From Rhodospirillaceae bacterium UBA1479 (GTDB taxonomy: Bacteria; Pseudomonadota; Alphaproteobacteria; Rhodospirillales; Casp-alpha2): a DNA stretch of 64,000 nt. Made by a program: the position numbers and the translations under genes. Location: the NCBI GenBank assembly GCA_002325375.1, contig DCRZ01000009.1, positions 406,156 to 470,155 on the forward strand, read 5' to 3'. The notes beneath the pieces were generated by a model. It was not told the DNA's origin. It saw only the letters and a program-made list of their open reading frames with translations, and searched no databases. This document shows, one piece after another, positions 1 to 8,641 of the stretch; position 1 is the first letter of the stretch; each line of letters begins with the position of its first letter.

Positions 1-47
1 CCGAAACCCTTGTTCGGGTTGAACCATTTTACGGTACCAGTAGCCAT
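1..47 (-). CDS. Cold-shock domain protein (CspA family), 5' end only
   Basis: Only the first 15 codons lie inside the window; the gene continues past its left edge. The reverse strand reads MATGTVKWFNPNKGFG, the hallmark N-terminus of CspA-type proteins (VKWFN followed by KGFG, which leads into RNP1). These small beta-barrel proteins bind single-stranded RNA and DNA and act as RNA chaperones. The start is set by ATG at 47-45 with a GAGG Shine-Dalgarno sequence about 8 nt upstream. The upstream region is long and free of genes, as is usual for csp genes, which have long regulated leaders. The family is certain; which paralogue this is cannot be said. Confidence 0.9.
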   Translation of the reverse strand, partial: MATGTVKWFNPNKGF

Positions 48-442
48 TGTCGTTTTCCTCGTTCAATGGGTGAAGCAAATGCGCCCCGCACCATGCGCGG
101 CGCGGCGTTTTAACGTTCACATTGTCAGGGGATAACGAAGCTACCCGGCGAACCGGTATCTAAGATCGACATAACAAATGTAACACGTATGAGCCATATG
201 GGGGTGAAAAGGCCCAAAAGTCAATGGCCTGGCTCCCTGTGTCATTGTCGCAATGCCGTCGATGGCCTTGAAAAAAATCAAAAATTTCCGAAAAGGACGG
301 TTTTTAACAAGGACCTACAGTCGATTTCATGAATATTTGCGAGGGCCCGGCCGGATAAATAAAATTTTGCGATTGTTTGCTTTGTTATTTTTCAATTCAG
401 GGAATTTCACCCTGCCGGGCCAAGCATTGAACGACCGGTCCA
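48..442. other. Gene-free region upstream of the cold-shock gene
   Basis: This 395-base stretch has no convincing ORF. The half next to csp would be its 5' leader (reverse strand). Bases 270-415 are clearly more AT-rich than the rest of the window. A short inverted repeat (CAGGG, 7-nt loop, CCCTG) near 400-416 lies just past the end of the DUF481 gene but lacks a T-run, so it is not a convincing terminator. Confidence 0.5.
196..224 (-). promoter_or_regulatory. Candidate sigma-70 promoter for the cold-shock gene
   Basis: On the reverse strand TTGACT (224-219) is followed after 17 nt by CCATAT (201-196), an acceptable -35/-10 pair. Transcription from here would give a leader of roughly 140 nt before the csp start codon. 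Known cspA leaders are of this size and act as temperature-sensitive RNA elements. The -10 match is weak, so this is a candidate only. Confidence 0.35.
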
Positions 443-1477
443 TCAGAACCCATAGACGAGCGAGGCCTTGGTCAGGGTGTCCGTGGCCTCGGTTCCCGCC
501 GGCGCGCCCGAGTTGTGTTCCAGGTGATAGGATAGGCGCCCGGACAGGCTGCCGATGATCTTCATGGTCAGGGCGGCGGTGTTTTCGGTGATCGTCCGCT
601 CATCGCCCCATGTCACCGACGCCTTGTTGGTGAAGGTGGCGTTGTTCGAGACCTGCCAGCGGAATTCAAGCCCGCCTCGGGCGCCGGGTTCGACAAGCTG
701 TTCTTCCGTCGCTTTGACCTCGCTGAGACGAAGGGCGGGGCCGGCGGTCACCTCAAGACCGATATCGTCCGAGCGAATGACCTTGTAGCCCAGGCCGGCG
801 GCCTGGGTCAGTTCGTAGGTGAAGCCGCTGAACCGGTCATCGTCGTAATCGACAAGCCCGAAGACGAAGGCGCGGTCGGTGAAGAGATATTTCGCATTGC
901 CGCCCAGGCGCAGGTGCTGCGTGTTGATGGTCCCGGTGTCCTTGGCGAAATCATAGCTTGCCGTCGCTTCGGCTTCCCACGGCCCGCGCGTGTAGCCGAC
1001 CTTGGCCGCCGCGTTGACTTCTTCCGTTTCCGTGTTGCCCGTGGCGCGCCCCCCGCCCAGTTCGATCTCGCCCGACCATTCGCCCGGTGACGCGGTCGGC
1101 GTTATGGGCAGGACGGCGGCACCGGTTGTGCCGCTGGTCGTCACGGGGGTGCCGTTCGCGGCGGCGTTGATGCGGCCGCCAAAGGCCGGAAAGGCGGCGG
1201 TGGCGGTGGCGACCAGGGTGTCCCGGTGCCGGGGGGCGGCAGCGACCGCGTAGGCTACCAGTTCGTCCAGCCGGCGGGGCTCTGACGCGATTGCGGATAC
1301 CAACGCCAGCTTCAGGCCGGCAATGTCGTCGCGGCGGGCGGCGTCCGCCATGGGGGCGAATTCGGGGGCGGCGCCGTTTCCGGTCGCGGCGCGAAGGGAA
1401 GGCGTGTCGAACAGGAAGACGGCGGACATCAATAAAAACAGTCCCGCCCCGGCAGGCAGGTTGGAGATCTTGGGCAT
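443..1477 (-). CDS. DUF481 (YdiY-like) outer-membrane beta-barrel protein
   Basis: A 344-residue protein with an N-terminal signal peptide (hydrophobic stretch about residues 11-30, cleavage near LRAA). An Ala-rich periplasmic segment of about 100 residues follows. The C-terminal half, from about residue 133, looks like DUF481: it opens with SGEIELGGGRATGNTETEEV, alternates aromatic-flanked strands, and ends in a C-terminal Phe (LVYGF), the usual beta-barrel sorting signal. E. coli YdiY belongs to this family and is salt-inducible; the function is otherwise unknown. AGGA lies 5 nt before the ATG. It stands alone, with gene-free DNA downstream and two perfect hairpins upstream. Confidence 0.8.
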   Translation of the reverse strand: MPKISNLPAGAGLFLLMSAVFLFDTPSLRAATGNGAAPEFAPMADAARRDDIAGLKLALVSAIASEPRRLDELVAYAVAAAPRHRDTLVATATAAFPAFGGRINAAANGTPVTTSGTTGAAVLPITPTASPGEWSGEIELGGGRATGNTETEEVNAAAKVGYTRGPWEAEATASYDFAKDTGTINTQHLRLGGNAKYLFTDRAFVFGLVDYDDDRFSGFTYELTQAAGLGYKVIRSDDIGLEVTAGPALRLSEVKATEEQLVEPGARGGLEFRWQVSNNATFTNKASVTWGDERTITENTAALTMKIIGSLSGRLSYHLEHNSGAPAGTEATDTLTKASLVYGF

Positions 1478-1501
1478 AACGATCCTAATTTTCTGTGTTC
1501 A

Positions 1502-1523
1502 GCGCCGGCGATGGGGCCGGCGC
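1502..1523. repeat. Perfect 8-bp hairpin upstream of the DUF481 gene
   Basis: GCGCCGGC (1502-1509) and GCCGGCGC (1516-1523) are exact inverted repeats around a 6-nt loop. The hairpin sits 25 nt upstream of the DUF481 start, so it could be an operator or a leader structure. No T-run follows on either strand. Confidence 0.45.
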
Positions 1524-1586
1524 ACCGCCCCGCGGTTCGGCACGCGGGGGAGGAACGGAACGGCCGATTCCGCACGGAAATGGCCG

Positions 1587-1606
1587 GACGATCATGGGTG
1601 ATCGTC
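1587..1606. repeat. Perfect 8-bp inverted repeat between DUF481 and acyl-CoA dehydrogenase genes
   Basis: GACGATCA (1587-1594) and TGATCGTC (1599-1606) are exact inverted repeats around TGGG, followed by CCCCTAGGG. The element lies between two genes that both read leftward: about 60 nt past the acyl-CoA dehydrogenase stop and about 110 nt upstream of DUF481. It may be a terminator for the former or an operator for the latter. Confidence 0.45.
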
Positions 1607-1663
1607 CCCTAGGGCCTAACACGGCCCCATGCCCTGATGCAAATTTGCCCGGGAAAACCGGGG

Positions 1664-2887
1664 TCAGCCGCGCGGCGGCCAGTTCATCTGGCGGCGCAGT
1701 TCCGTGCGCGCGATCTGGCGGCGGTGGACCTCGTCGGGGCCGTCGGCGAATTTAAGGGCCCGCATGCGCGCCCAGTAATAGGCGAGCGGCGTGTCCTGGC
1801 ACATGCCGGCGCCGCCGAAGGCTTGGATCGCGCGGTCGACGACCGCCAGCGCCATGTTTGGGGCGGCGACCTTGATCATGGCGATTTCCTGACGCGCCGC
1901 CTTGTTGCCGACTTCGTCCATCATCCAGGCGGCCTTGAGGACCAACAGGCGGCACATCTCGATCTCGATGCGGCTTTGGGCGATCCGTTCCTGGGTCACG
2001 CCGCGGTCGGCCAAGGCCTTGCCCCAGGTTTCACGCTCGGTCGCGCGTTTGCACATCATTTCCAAGGCCCGCTCGGCGATGCCGATGATGCGCATGCAAT
2101 GGTGGATGCGCCCGGGGCCGAGGCGGCCCTGAGCGATCTCGAACCCGCGTCCTTCGCCCAGCAGCATGTTGCCGACGGGAACCCGGACATTATCGAACAC
2201 GACTTCCCCATGGCCGTGGGGCGCGTCGTCGAAACCCATGACGTTCAACATGCGCAGGACCGTGACACCGGGCGTGTCGACCGGCACCAGGATCATCGAC
2301 TGCTGGCGGTAGGTTTCGGCATTGGGATCGTTCTTGCCCATGACGATCATGATCTTGCAATGGGGCGAGCCGATGCCCGAGGTCCACCATTTGCGCCCGT
2401 TGATGACGTAGTGGTCGCCGTCCAGGCGGATGCTGGTCTTGATGTTGGTCGCGTCCGACGACGCGACATCCGGTTCGGTCATGGCGAAGGCGGATCGGAT
2501 ATCCCCGCTCAGCAAGGGTTTCAGCCATTGTTCCTTCTGCGCCGCATCGCCATAGCGGACCAGGGTTTCCATGTTGCCCGTGTCGGGGGCGGAACAGTTG
2601 AAGACCTCGGGGGCCCAGGGCACGCGGCCCATGATCTCGCACAAGGGCGCGTATTCCAGATTGGTCAGGCCCGCACCCAGCTCGCTTTCCGGCAGGAACA
2701 GGTTCCACAGGCCGGCCGCCTTGGCCTTGGTCTTCAGGTTCTCGACGATGGGCACGACCTTCCATCGCGTGTCCCCGGCCGAAAGCTGTTCCTGATAAAG
2801 CGCTTCATTGGGATAGACCTCGGCCTCCATGAAGGCCGCGAGTCTGTCCGCCAGTTCAACGGTGCGGGGGGAGGGGGTGAAGTCCAT
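1664..2887 (-). CDS. Acyl-CoA dehydrogenase family protein
   Basis: A 407-residue FAD-dependent acyl-CoA dehydrogenase, which puts the alpha-beta double bond into acyl-CoA as the first step of beta-oxidation. It has the N-terminal helical domain, the middle beta-domain motif AMTEPDVASSDATN (about residues 165-178) and the C-terminal signature QAFGGAGMCQDTPLA. The region that carries the catalytic glutamate in classical enzymes (YEGT) reads ADGPDEVH here, as in the ACAD10/ACAD11 subgroup. The ORF opens 25 codons further upstream, but MDFTPSPRT is preferred because AAGG lies upstream and the family starts there. It is divergent from the acyl-CoA ligase, with a 212-nt shared control region. Confidence 0.9.
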   Translation of the reverse strand: MDFTPSPRTVELADRLAAFMEAEVYPNEALYQEQLSAGDTRWKVVPIVENLKTKAKAAGLWNLFLPESELGAGLTNLEYAPLCEIMGRVPWAPEVFNCSAPDTGNMETLVRYGDAAQKEQWLKPLLSGDIRSAFAMTEPDVASSDATNIKTSIRLDGDHYVINGRKWWTSGIGSPHCKIMIVMGKNDPNAETYRQQSMILVPVDTPGVTVLRMLNVMGFDDAPHGHGEVVFDNVRVPVGNMLLGEGRGFEIAQGRLGPGRIHHCMRIIGIAERALEMMCKRATERETWGKALADRGVTQERIAQSRIEIEMCRLLVLKAAWMMDEVGNKAARQEIAMIKVAAPNMALAVVDRAIQAFGGAGMCQDTPLAYYWARMRALKFADGPDEVHRRQIARTELRRQMNWPPRG

Positions 2888-3099
2888 GGCCGTGTCCTTA
2901 GGTCTTTTCGGTGGTCTGGTGGAAAGCGTAAGAAGTGTTAGCGCATCGCCCGGCGAATACAAGGCCCGCCCGGCATCCGTTCCGCACTGCGAACCGTGCT
3001 TTCATGGATGCTTGATCTCGGCTGGGGCGTGCCGCCATAGTCCGGAAAACCGGGTGCAATGCCCGGATAAAGACCAATACGCATGAAGGAGGAACACCC

Positions 3100-4752
3100 T
3101 TGCAGGGATTGATAATGGACGTGCCGCTGCTGACGTCGATGATCGTCAAGCATGCGGCCGCCTGGCACGGCGATGTCGAGATCGTGACCCATCGGGTCGA
3201 AGGCGACATGCACCGCTATACCTACGCCGACGCCTACAAGCGCATGTGCCGCCTGGCCAATGCGCTGGCGCGCCTGGGTATCCAGCAGGGCGACCGGGTC
3301 GGCACCATGGCCTGGACCACCTACCGGCATTTCGAGCTGTATTTCGGCATCGGCGGGTCGGGTTCAGTAATCCACACGATCAATCCGCGCCTGTTCCCCG
3401 ATCAGATCGTCTACATCATCAATCACGCCCAGGACCGGGTGATGTTCATCGACACCACCTGGGTCGAGATGATGGAAGGCCTGCAGGACCAATGCCCGAC
3501 CATCGAGAAGTTCGTTATCCTGTGTGACAGCGGCAAAATGCCGGAAACGTCACTTCGCAACGCGGTCTGTTACGAAGACCTTTTGGCCGCCGAGGACGAC
3601 ACCTTCGACTGGCCGGAGTTCGACGAGAAAACGGCGGTGGCGCTTTGCTATACCTCGGGCACCACGGGCAATCCCAAGGGGGTGCTCTATACCCACCGGG
3701 CCATGGTGCTGCACGCGATCGCTGGAACGTCCAGCGACCATCCGCTGTGCATCGATTCCCGCACCATCCTGTTGCCGGCGGTCAGCATGTTCCATGTGCA
3801 CGGCTGGATGGTGCCTTATGCCGCGCCCATTTCCGGCACCAAACTGGTGCTGCCCGGCCCGCATATGCATGGCGACAACATCTGCCGCCTGTTGGAAGAG
3901 GAAAAGGTCACCGTCACCGCCGGGGTGCCGACGATCTGGATTGGCGTGCTCGAGCATCTCAAGAAGACGGGCGCCAAGCTGCCCCACCTGAAGATCTGCA
4001 ACATCGGCGGCTCGGCACCGTCGCTGGCCATGATCAAGGCGTTTGAGGAAGACTACGGCGTCGCCGTCGTCCATGCCTGGGGCATGACGGAATTGAGCGC
4101 CGCGGGCACCACCGGGCGCCTGCGCCAGCGCCATCAGGACTTGCCGGCGAACGAACGCTACAAGGTGCAGCAGACCCAGGGCCGGCCGCTGTTCGGGTTC
4201 GAGGTCAAGATCGTCGATCTCGACGGTACCCGGCTGCCCCATGACGGCGAGGCCGTGGGCCAGATGTTCGTACGCGGACCCTGGGTCGCCGCCGCGTATT
4301 TCGAGGACGAGGCCGCGACGGAAGCCGCTTTCGATGCCGAAGGTTGGTTCGGCACCGGCGACATGGCCTCGATCTCGTCCGATGGGCTGGTCCGTGTTTC
4401 CGACCGTTCCAAGGACCTGATCAAATCGGGCGGCGAATGGATCAGTTCCATCGATCTGGAGAATTATGCCCTTACCCATCCCGACGTGGTGGAGGCGGCG
4501 GCGATCGCCGTCAAACACCCGAAGTGGGAGGAACGGCCCCTGCTGGTTATCGTCCCGCGACAGGGTGCGACTGTCACGCCCGACAGCATTCGCGCCGTAT
4601 TGGCCGAACACGTCGCCAAATGGTGGCTGCCCGACGATATCGTGTTCGTCGAGGAAATCCCCCATACGGCGACGGGCAAGATTTCCAAGAAGGATCTGCG
4701 TGAGCATTTCGCCGACTATCGCTGGCCCGAGACGGCCGGCGTCGCGGAATGA
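3100..4752 (+). CDS. Long- or medium-chain acyl-CoA ligase (AMP-binding)
   Basis: A 550-residue member of the ANL superfamily that activates a carboxylic acid to acyl-AMP and then to the CoA thioester. The P-loop YTSGTTGNPKG is at about residue 184, the adenylate motif HAWGMTELS at about 325, the hinge GWFGTGDMA at about 415 and the catalytic lysine in TGKISKKDL at about 526. TTG at 3100 is chosen as start because a perfect AAGGAGG (3086-3092) lies 7 nt before it; the next ATG, at 3115, is 22 nt away. It opens a four-gene forward run of acyl-CoA genes. Substrate chain length cannot be told from sequence. Confidence 0.9.
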   Translation: MQGLIMDVPLLTSMIVKHAAAWHGDVEIVTHRVEGDMHRYTYADAYKRMCRLANALARLGIQQGDRVGTMAWTTYRHFELYFGIGGSGSVIHTINPRLFPDQIVYIINHAQDRVMFIDTTWVEMMEGLQDQCPTIEKFVILCDSGKMPETSLRNAVCYEDLLAAEDDTFDWPEFDEKTAVALCYTSGTTGNPKGVLYTHRAMVLHAIAGTSSDHPLCIDSRTILLPAVSMFHVHGWMVPYAAPISGTKLVLPGPHMHGDNICRLLEEEKVTVTAGVPTIWIGVLEHLKKTGAKLPHLKICNIGGSAPSLAMIKAFEEDYGVAVVHAWGMTELSAAGTTGRLRQRHQDLPANERYKVQQTQGRPLFGFEVKIVDLDGTRLPHDGEAVGQMFVRGPWVAAAYFEDEAATEAAFDAEGWFGTGDMASISSDGLVRVSDRSKDLIKSGGEWISSIDLENYALTHPDVVEAAAIAVKHPKWEERPLLVIVPRQGATVTPDSIRAVLAEHVAKWWLPDDIVFVEEIPHTATGKISKKDLREHFADYRWPETAGVAE

Positions 4753-4826
4753 AACAGCACACCATTTTCACCTGATCGCGCCATGCTAAAGTTCCGGAAA
4801 GATTCAATCCGGGAGGAGACAATAAA

Positions 4827-6491
4827 ATGAAACGCGCCGCCGACGCCTTGGTGGATACACTGGTGCTGCACGGTGTCGACCGTGTGTTCTGTGTGCCGGG
4901 AGAAAGCTACCTTGCGGTACTGGACGCCCTGCACGATAGCGACGACATTCAGGTCGTATCCTGCCGCCACGAAGGCGGAGCCGGGTTCATGGCGGTCGCC
5001 GATGCCAAGCTGACGGGCGCCCCCGGCGTTGCCATGGTCAGCCGCGGGCCGGGTGCCTGTAACGCCGCCATCGCCGTGCATACGGCGGAACAGGACGCGG
5101 TGCCGCTGGTCCTGTTCATCGGCCAGGTGCCGCGCGCCGACCTGGGCCGCGGCGCATTCCAAGAGGTCGACTATAAAATCACCTTCGGCGACATGGCCAA
5201 GCACGTGGACGAAGTGCATGAGCCCAAGCATCTGGCCAAGGCCGTGGCTCAGGCGTTCCAGATCGCCCAGGAAGGCACGCCGGGCCCGGTCGTCGTGGTC
5301 CTGCCCGAGGATATGTTGCTCGACCCGGCGGAAGATACGGGCGTTAGCCCGATCACCCTGGAAAAACCCAAGGCGACGGACGCCCAGGTCAAGGCCGTGG
5401 CGGCGGCCATCGGCCGCGCCAAGCGGCCGGTGCTGATCGCGGGCGGCATGCTGCGCGCTCCCTCGGCGCGGGCGGCGCTTCTGGCCTGTTCCGGGGCCTG
5501 GTCGCTGCCGGTCGCCGCCAGCTTCAAGAACCAGGACATCTTCCCCAACGAGCACGATCATTTCGCGGCCCATCTAGGGTACGGCGTGCCCGCGTCGATC
5601 CGGGAAACCCTGCAGGACGCGGACCTGATCGTCGCCGTCGGCACGCGCCTGGGTGACGTCACGACCCAGGGCTACCTGCTGCCCGAGGCCCCTCAGCCCA
5701 AGCAGCCGCTGATCCACGTCTATCCCGACGGCGAACATCTGGATCATGTGTTCGAGACGGCGCAGTCGGTTTGTGCCGATGCCGAGGATTTCATCGAACG
5801 TCTGGCCGCCCTGACGCCGCCGCAGGCGCCGCAAGGGCGGAGCGACTGGCTGAAGCGCCTGCGCGACGCCAACCGCAAGATGGCGGAATGGAAGCCCTGG
5901 TCGGCGCCCGACGGCGTCAACTTCGGCCATGTTATCGCGGCCTTCCGCAATCAACTGAAGGACGATGCGGTCATCACCATGGACGCGGGCAATTTCAATT
6001 CCTGGGTCCATCGCTATTTCCCGTTCAAGCCGACGCATATCCTGCTGGGCGCCGTGTCCGGGGCCATGGGCCTGGGCGTTCCGTCCGCCGTGGCGGCGGC
6101 GCTGCGCCATCCGGACCGTCAGGTCGTCACGGTATGCGGCGACGGCGGCACGCTGATGACCGGCAACGAGTTGGCGACCGCCGTGCAGTACGGTGCGAAG
6201 GTGCGCATCTTCGTGTCCAACAACAAAAGCTACGGCACCATCCGTCTTCACCAGGAAAAATCCTTTCCCGGCCGCATCGAGGGCACCAATCTGGTCAACC
6301 CGGACTTCGCCAAATGGGCGGAAAGCTTCGGGGCCAAGGGCCTGCGCATCGACACGGCCGAGGATGCGGACAAGGTGCTGGCCGAAGCCCTGGCCCATGA
6401 CGGCCCCGTGGTCGTCGACGTCGCGGCGTCGCTTGAACACATCAGCGCCTATACCAACCTGACCAGCTTGAAACCGGGCAAGGCCCAATAG
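4827..6491 (+). CDS. ThDP-dependent enzyme of the acetolactate synthase / 2-hydroxyacyl-CoA lyase type
   Basis: A 554-residue thiamin-diphosphate enzyme with all three domains: the N-terminal Pyr domain with the cofactor-activating glutamate (RHEGGAG, about residue 50), a central Rossmann-like domain, and a C-terminal PP domain with GDGG (about 437) through NNKSYGTI (about 465), the Mg/ThDP-binding motif. GGGAGGAGAC precedes the ATG. Generic annotation would be acetolactate-synthase-like. However, it lies between acyl-CoA ligase and beta-oxidation genes and no small regulatory ilvH subunit is near. A lyase acting on 2-hydroxy- or 2-oxoacyl compounds is therefore a reasonable alternative. The reaction is not proven. 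Confidence 0.85.
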   Translation: MKRAADALVDTLVLHGVDRVFCVPGESYLAVLDALHDSDDIQVVSCRHEGGAGFMAVADAKLTGAPGVAMVSRGPGACNAAIAVHTAEQDAVPLVLFIGQVPRADLGRGAFQEVDYKITFGDMAKHVDEVHEPKHLAKAVAQAFQIAQEGTPGPVVVVLPEDMLLDPAEDTGVSPITLEKPKATDAQVKAVAAAIGRAKRPVLIAGGMLRAPSARAALLACSGAWSLPVAASFKNQDIFPNEHDHFAAHLGYGVPASIRETLQDADLIVAVGTRLGDVTTQGYLLPEAPQPKQPLIHVYPDGEHLDHVFETAQSVCADAEDFIERLAALTPPQAPQGRSDWLKRLRDANRKMAEWKPWSAPDGVNFGHVIAAFRNQLKDDAVITMDAGNFNSWVHRYFPFKPTHILLGAVSGAMGLGVPSAVAAALRHPDRQVVTVCGDGGTLMTGNELATAVQYGAKVRIFVSNNKSYGTIRLHQEKSFPGRIEGTNLVNPDFAKWAESFGAKGLRIDTAEDADKVLAEALAHDGPVVVDVAASLEHISAYTNLTSLKPGKAQ

Positions 6492-6520
6492 GCCAACCGG
6501 GAAAAACAAAGGAAACCATC

Positions 6521-8620
6521 ATGCCCGCATCCGATCCCGCAACGCCCGTGACCTTGGACATCAAGGACCGCGTCGCCGTCGTCACCATCGACAGCCCGCC
6601 CGTGAACGCCCTGGGCCATGCGGTGCGCAGCGGCGTCATGGCGGCCCTGGACCGGGCCGAGGCCGATGGCGTCGTCGACGCCGTGGTAATCCGGGGCGGC
6701 GGGCGGTGCTTTTCCGGCGGCGCCGACATCCGCGAATTCGGCACCCCCCCGGCGGAGCCGACCCTGCGCCAACTCTGCGCCCGGGTTGAGGAATTTCCTA
6801 AGCCCGTGGTCGCAGCCCTGCATGCGACGGCCTTCGGCGGCGGCCTGGAACTGCCGCTCAGCTGTCATTACCGGATCGCCGATGCCTCCGCCCAGATCGC
6901 GCTGCCCGAGGTCAAGCTGGGCATCGTTCCCGGCTCGGGCGGCACCCAGCGCCTGCCGCGCATCATCGGCGCCAAGCGGGCATTGAAAGTGATTTTGTCC
7001 GGCGATCCGTTTTCCGCGGTCGAGGCGCGTGACCTTGGCGTGTTGGATGCCATCGTCGACGGCGACCTGACCGATACCGCCGTCGCTTACGCGAAAAAGC
7101 TGGTGTCCGAGGGTGCCCCCCTGCGCAAGGTCCGCGACCTCGCCGTCGCCGATGCGGATGCCGAGGTCTTCGCCGAGGCGCGCAAGACCTGGGAAAAACG
7201 CTCACGCGGGCTGCTGGCGCCGCTGGCCTGCATCGACTGCGTCGAGATCGCGGCGACAAAGCCCTTCGACGAGGGCATGGAGCGGGAGCGTGAGATTTTT
7301 GTGGCTTGCCGCGATTCCGAACAGTCCAAGGCGCAGCGTCACCTGTTCTTCGCCGAGCGCGAAGCCGCCAAGGTCAAGGACGTGCCGCGCGATACGGCCA
7401 AGCGGCCCATCGACACGGCTGCCGTCGTCGGCTGCGGCACCATGGGCGGCGGCATCGCCATGTGCCTGGCCAATGTGGGCATTCCGGTCACTGTGCTGGA
7501 AACGACGGAGGATGCGCTTGCGGCCGGCATGGCCAAGATCGAAAAGAACTACGCCGCGACCGTGTCCAAGGGCCGCCTGAGCCAGGACGCCATGAACACC
7601 CGCATGGGCCTGATCAGCGGAACGACCAACTACGCCGACTTGGGGCCGGCCGACATCGTGATCGAGGCCGTGTTCGAGGAGATGGAGTTGAAGAAAACCA
7701 TCTTCGGCGAGCTGGACAAGGTGATGAAGCCGGGGGCCGTGCTGGCGACCAACACCTCGACCCTGGACATCGACGAGATCGCCGCCGCCACCAAGCGGCC
7801 CCAAGACGTCATCGGCACCCATTTCTTCAGCCCGGCCAACGTCATGAAGCTGATGGAAAACGTGCGCGGCAAGGCGACGGCCAAAGACGTGATCGCCACG
7901 GTCATGGCGTTGGGTAAAAAGATCGAGAAAATTCCGGTCCTGGTCGGCAACTGCGACGGTTTCGTCGGCAACCGCATGTACCACCGCTATACCCGCCAGG
8001 CCTATTTCCTGATCGAGGAAGGGGCCCTGCCGCAGCAGATCGACAAGGTGTTCCTGGACTTCGGTTTCGCCATGGGGCCCCTGGCCGTGGGTGATCTGGC
8101 CGGGCTCGACGTCAGCTATCTGGTGCGCAAGCGCCAGAAGCAATTCATCAAGCCGGGCGAACGCTGGCCCGTGGCCGCCGACCGGGTGGTCGAGGCCGGC
8201 CGCAAGGGCCAGAAGACCAATGCCGGCTGGTATCGCTACGAAGAAGGCTCGCGCAAGCCGCTGCCGGACCCCGAGGTGCAGAAGATCATTGAAGCGACCT
8301 CGGCCGAACTGGGGATCGCGCGCCGCGATATCACGGATCAGGAAATCCACGAACGCTGCTTCTATGCCCTGATCAACGAGGGCGCTAAAATCCTCGACGA
8401 AGGCATGGCCCAGCGGGCGTCGGACATCGACATCATCTGGACCAACGGCTACGGCTTCCCCATCGCCAAGGGCGGGCCCATGTTCCACGCCGATCAGGTC
8501 GGCGCCAAGCATGTGTACGAGCGCCTGGCCCATTGGGCCAAGGTCGCCTCGCCGGTGCTGGAACCCGCGCCGCTTCTGGAAAAGCTCGCCCGCACGGGCG
8601 GCAGATTCGCCGATCTTTAG
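6521..8620 (+). CDS. Enoyl-CoA hydratase / 3-hydroxyacyl-CoA dehydrogenase fusion
   Basis: A 699-residue bifunctional beta-oxidation enzyme. Residues 1-190 form a crotonase domain with oxyanion-hole motifs GGRCFSGGADIREF and FGGGLELPLSCHYRIA, plus EVKLGIVPGSGGTQRLPR with catalytic acidic residues. The dehydrogenase part starts with the NAD motif GCGTMGGGIA (about 305) and carries the catalytic His in GTHFFSPAN and the Asn/Glu-containing NCDGFVGNRM. Two C-terminal 3HCDH domains follow. The domain order matches FadB/FadJ and the peroxisomal bifunctional enzyme. AAAGGAAACC precedes the ATG. The thiolase 21 nt downstream completes the cycle. Confidence 0.93.
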   Translation: MPASDPATPVTLDIKDRVAVVTIDSPPVNALGHAVRSGVMAALDRAEADGVVDAVVIRGGGRCFSGGADIREFGTPPAEPTLRQLCARVEEFPKPVVAALHATAFGGGLELPLSCHYRIADASAQIALPEVKLGIVPGSGGTQRLPRIIGAKRALKVILSGDPFSAVEARDLGVLDAIVDGDLTDTAVAYAKKLVSEGAPLRKVRDLAVADADAEVFAEARKTWEKRSRGLLAPLACIDCVEIAATKPFDEGMEREREIFVACRDSEQSKAQRHLFFAEREAAKVKDVPRDTAKRPIDTAAVVGCGTMGGGIAMCLANVGIPVTVLETTEDALAAGMAKIEKNYAATVSKGRLSQDAMNTRMGLISGTTNYADLGPADIVIEAVFEEMELKKTIFGELDKVMKPGAVLATNTSTLDIDEIAAATKRPQDVIGTHFFSPANVMKLMENVRGKATAKDVIATVMALGKKIEKIPVLVGNCDGFVGNRMYHRYTRQAYFLIEEGALPQQIDKVFLDFGFAMGPLAVGDLAGLDVSYLVRKRQKQFIKPGERWPVAADRVVEAGRKGQKTNAGWYRYEEGSRKPLPDPEVQKIIEATSAELGIARRDITDQEIHERCFYALINEGAKILDEGMAQRASDIDIIWTNGYGFPIAKGGPMFHADQVGAKHVYERLAHWAKVASPVLEPAPLLEKLARTGGRFADL

Positions 8621-8641
8621 AGACCAAGAAGGAAGAATAGA

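Noticed and set aside
1637..2941. A 434-codon forward ORF antisense to the acyl-CoA dehydrogenase
   Set aside because: The reverse strand carries all family motifs; the forward product is low-complexity shadow sequence.
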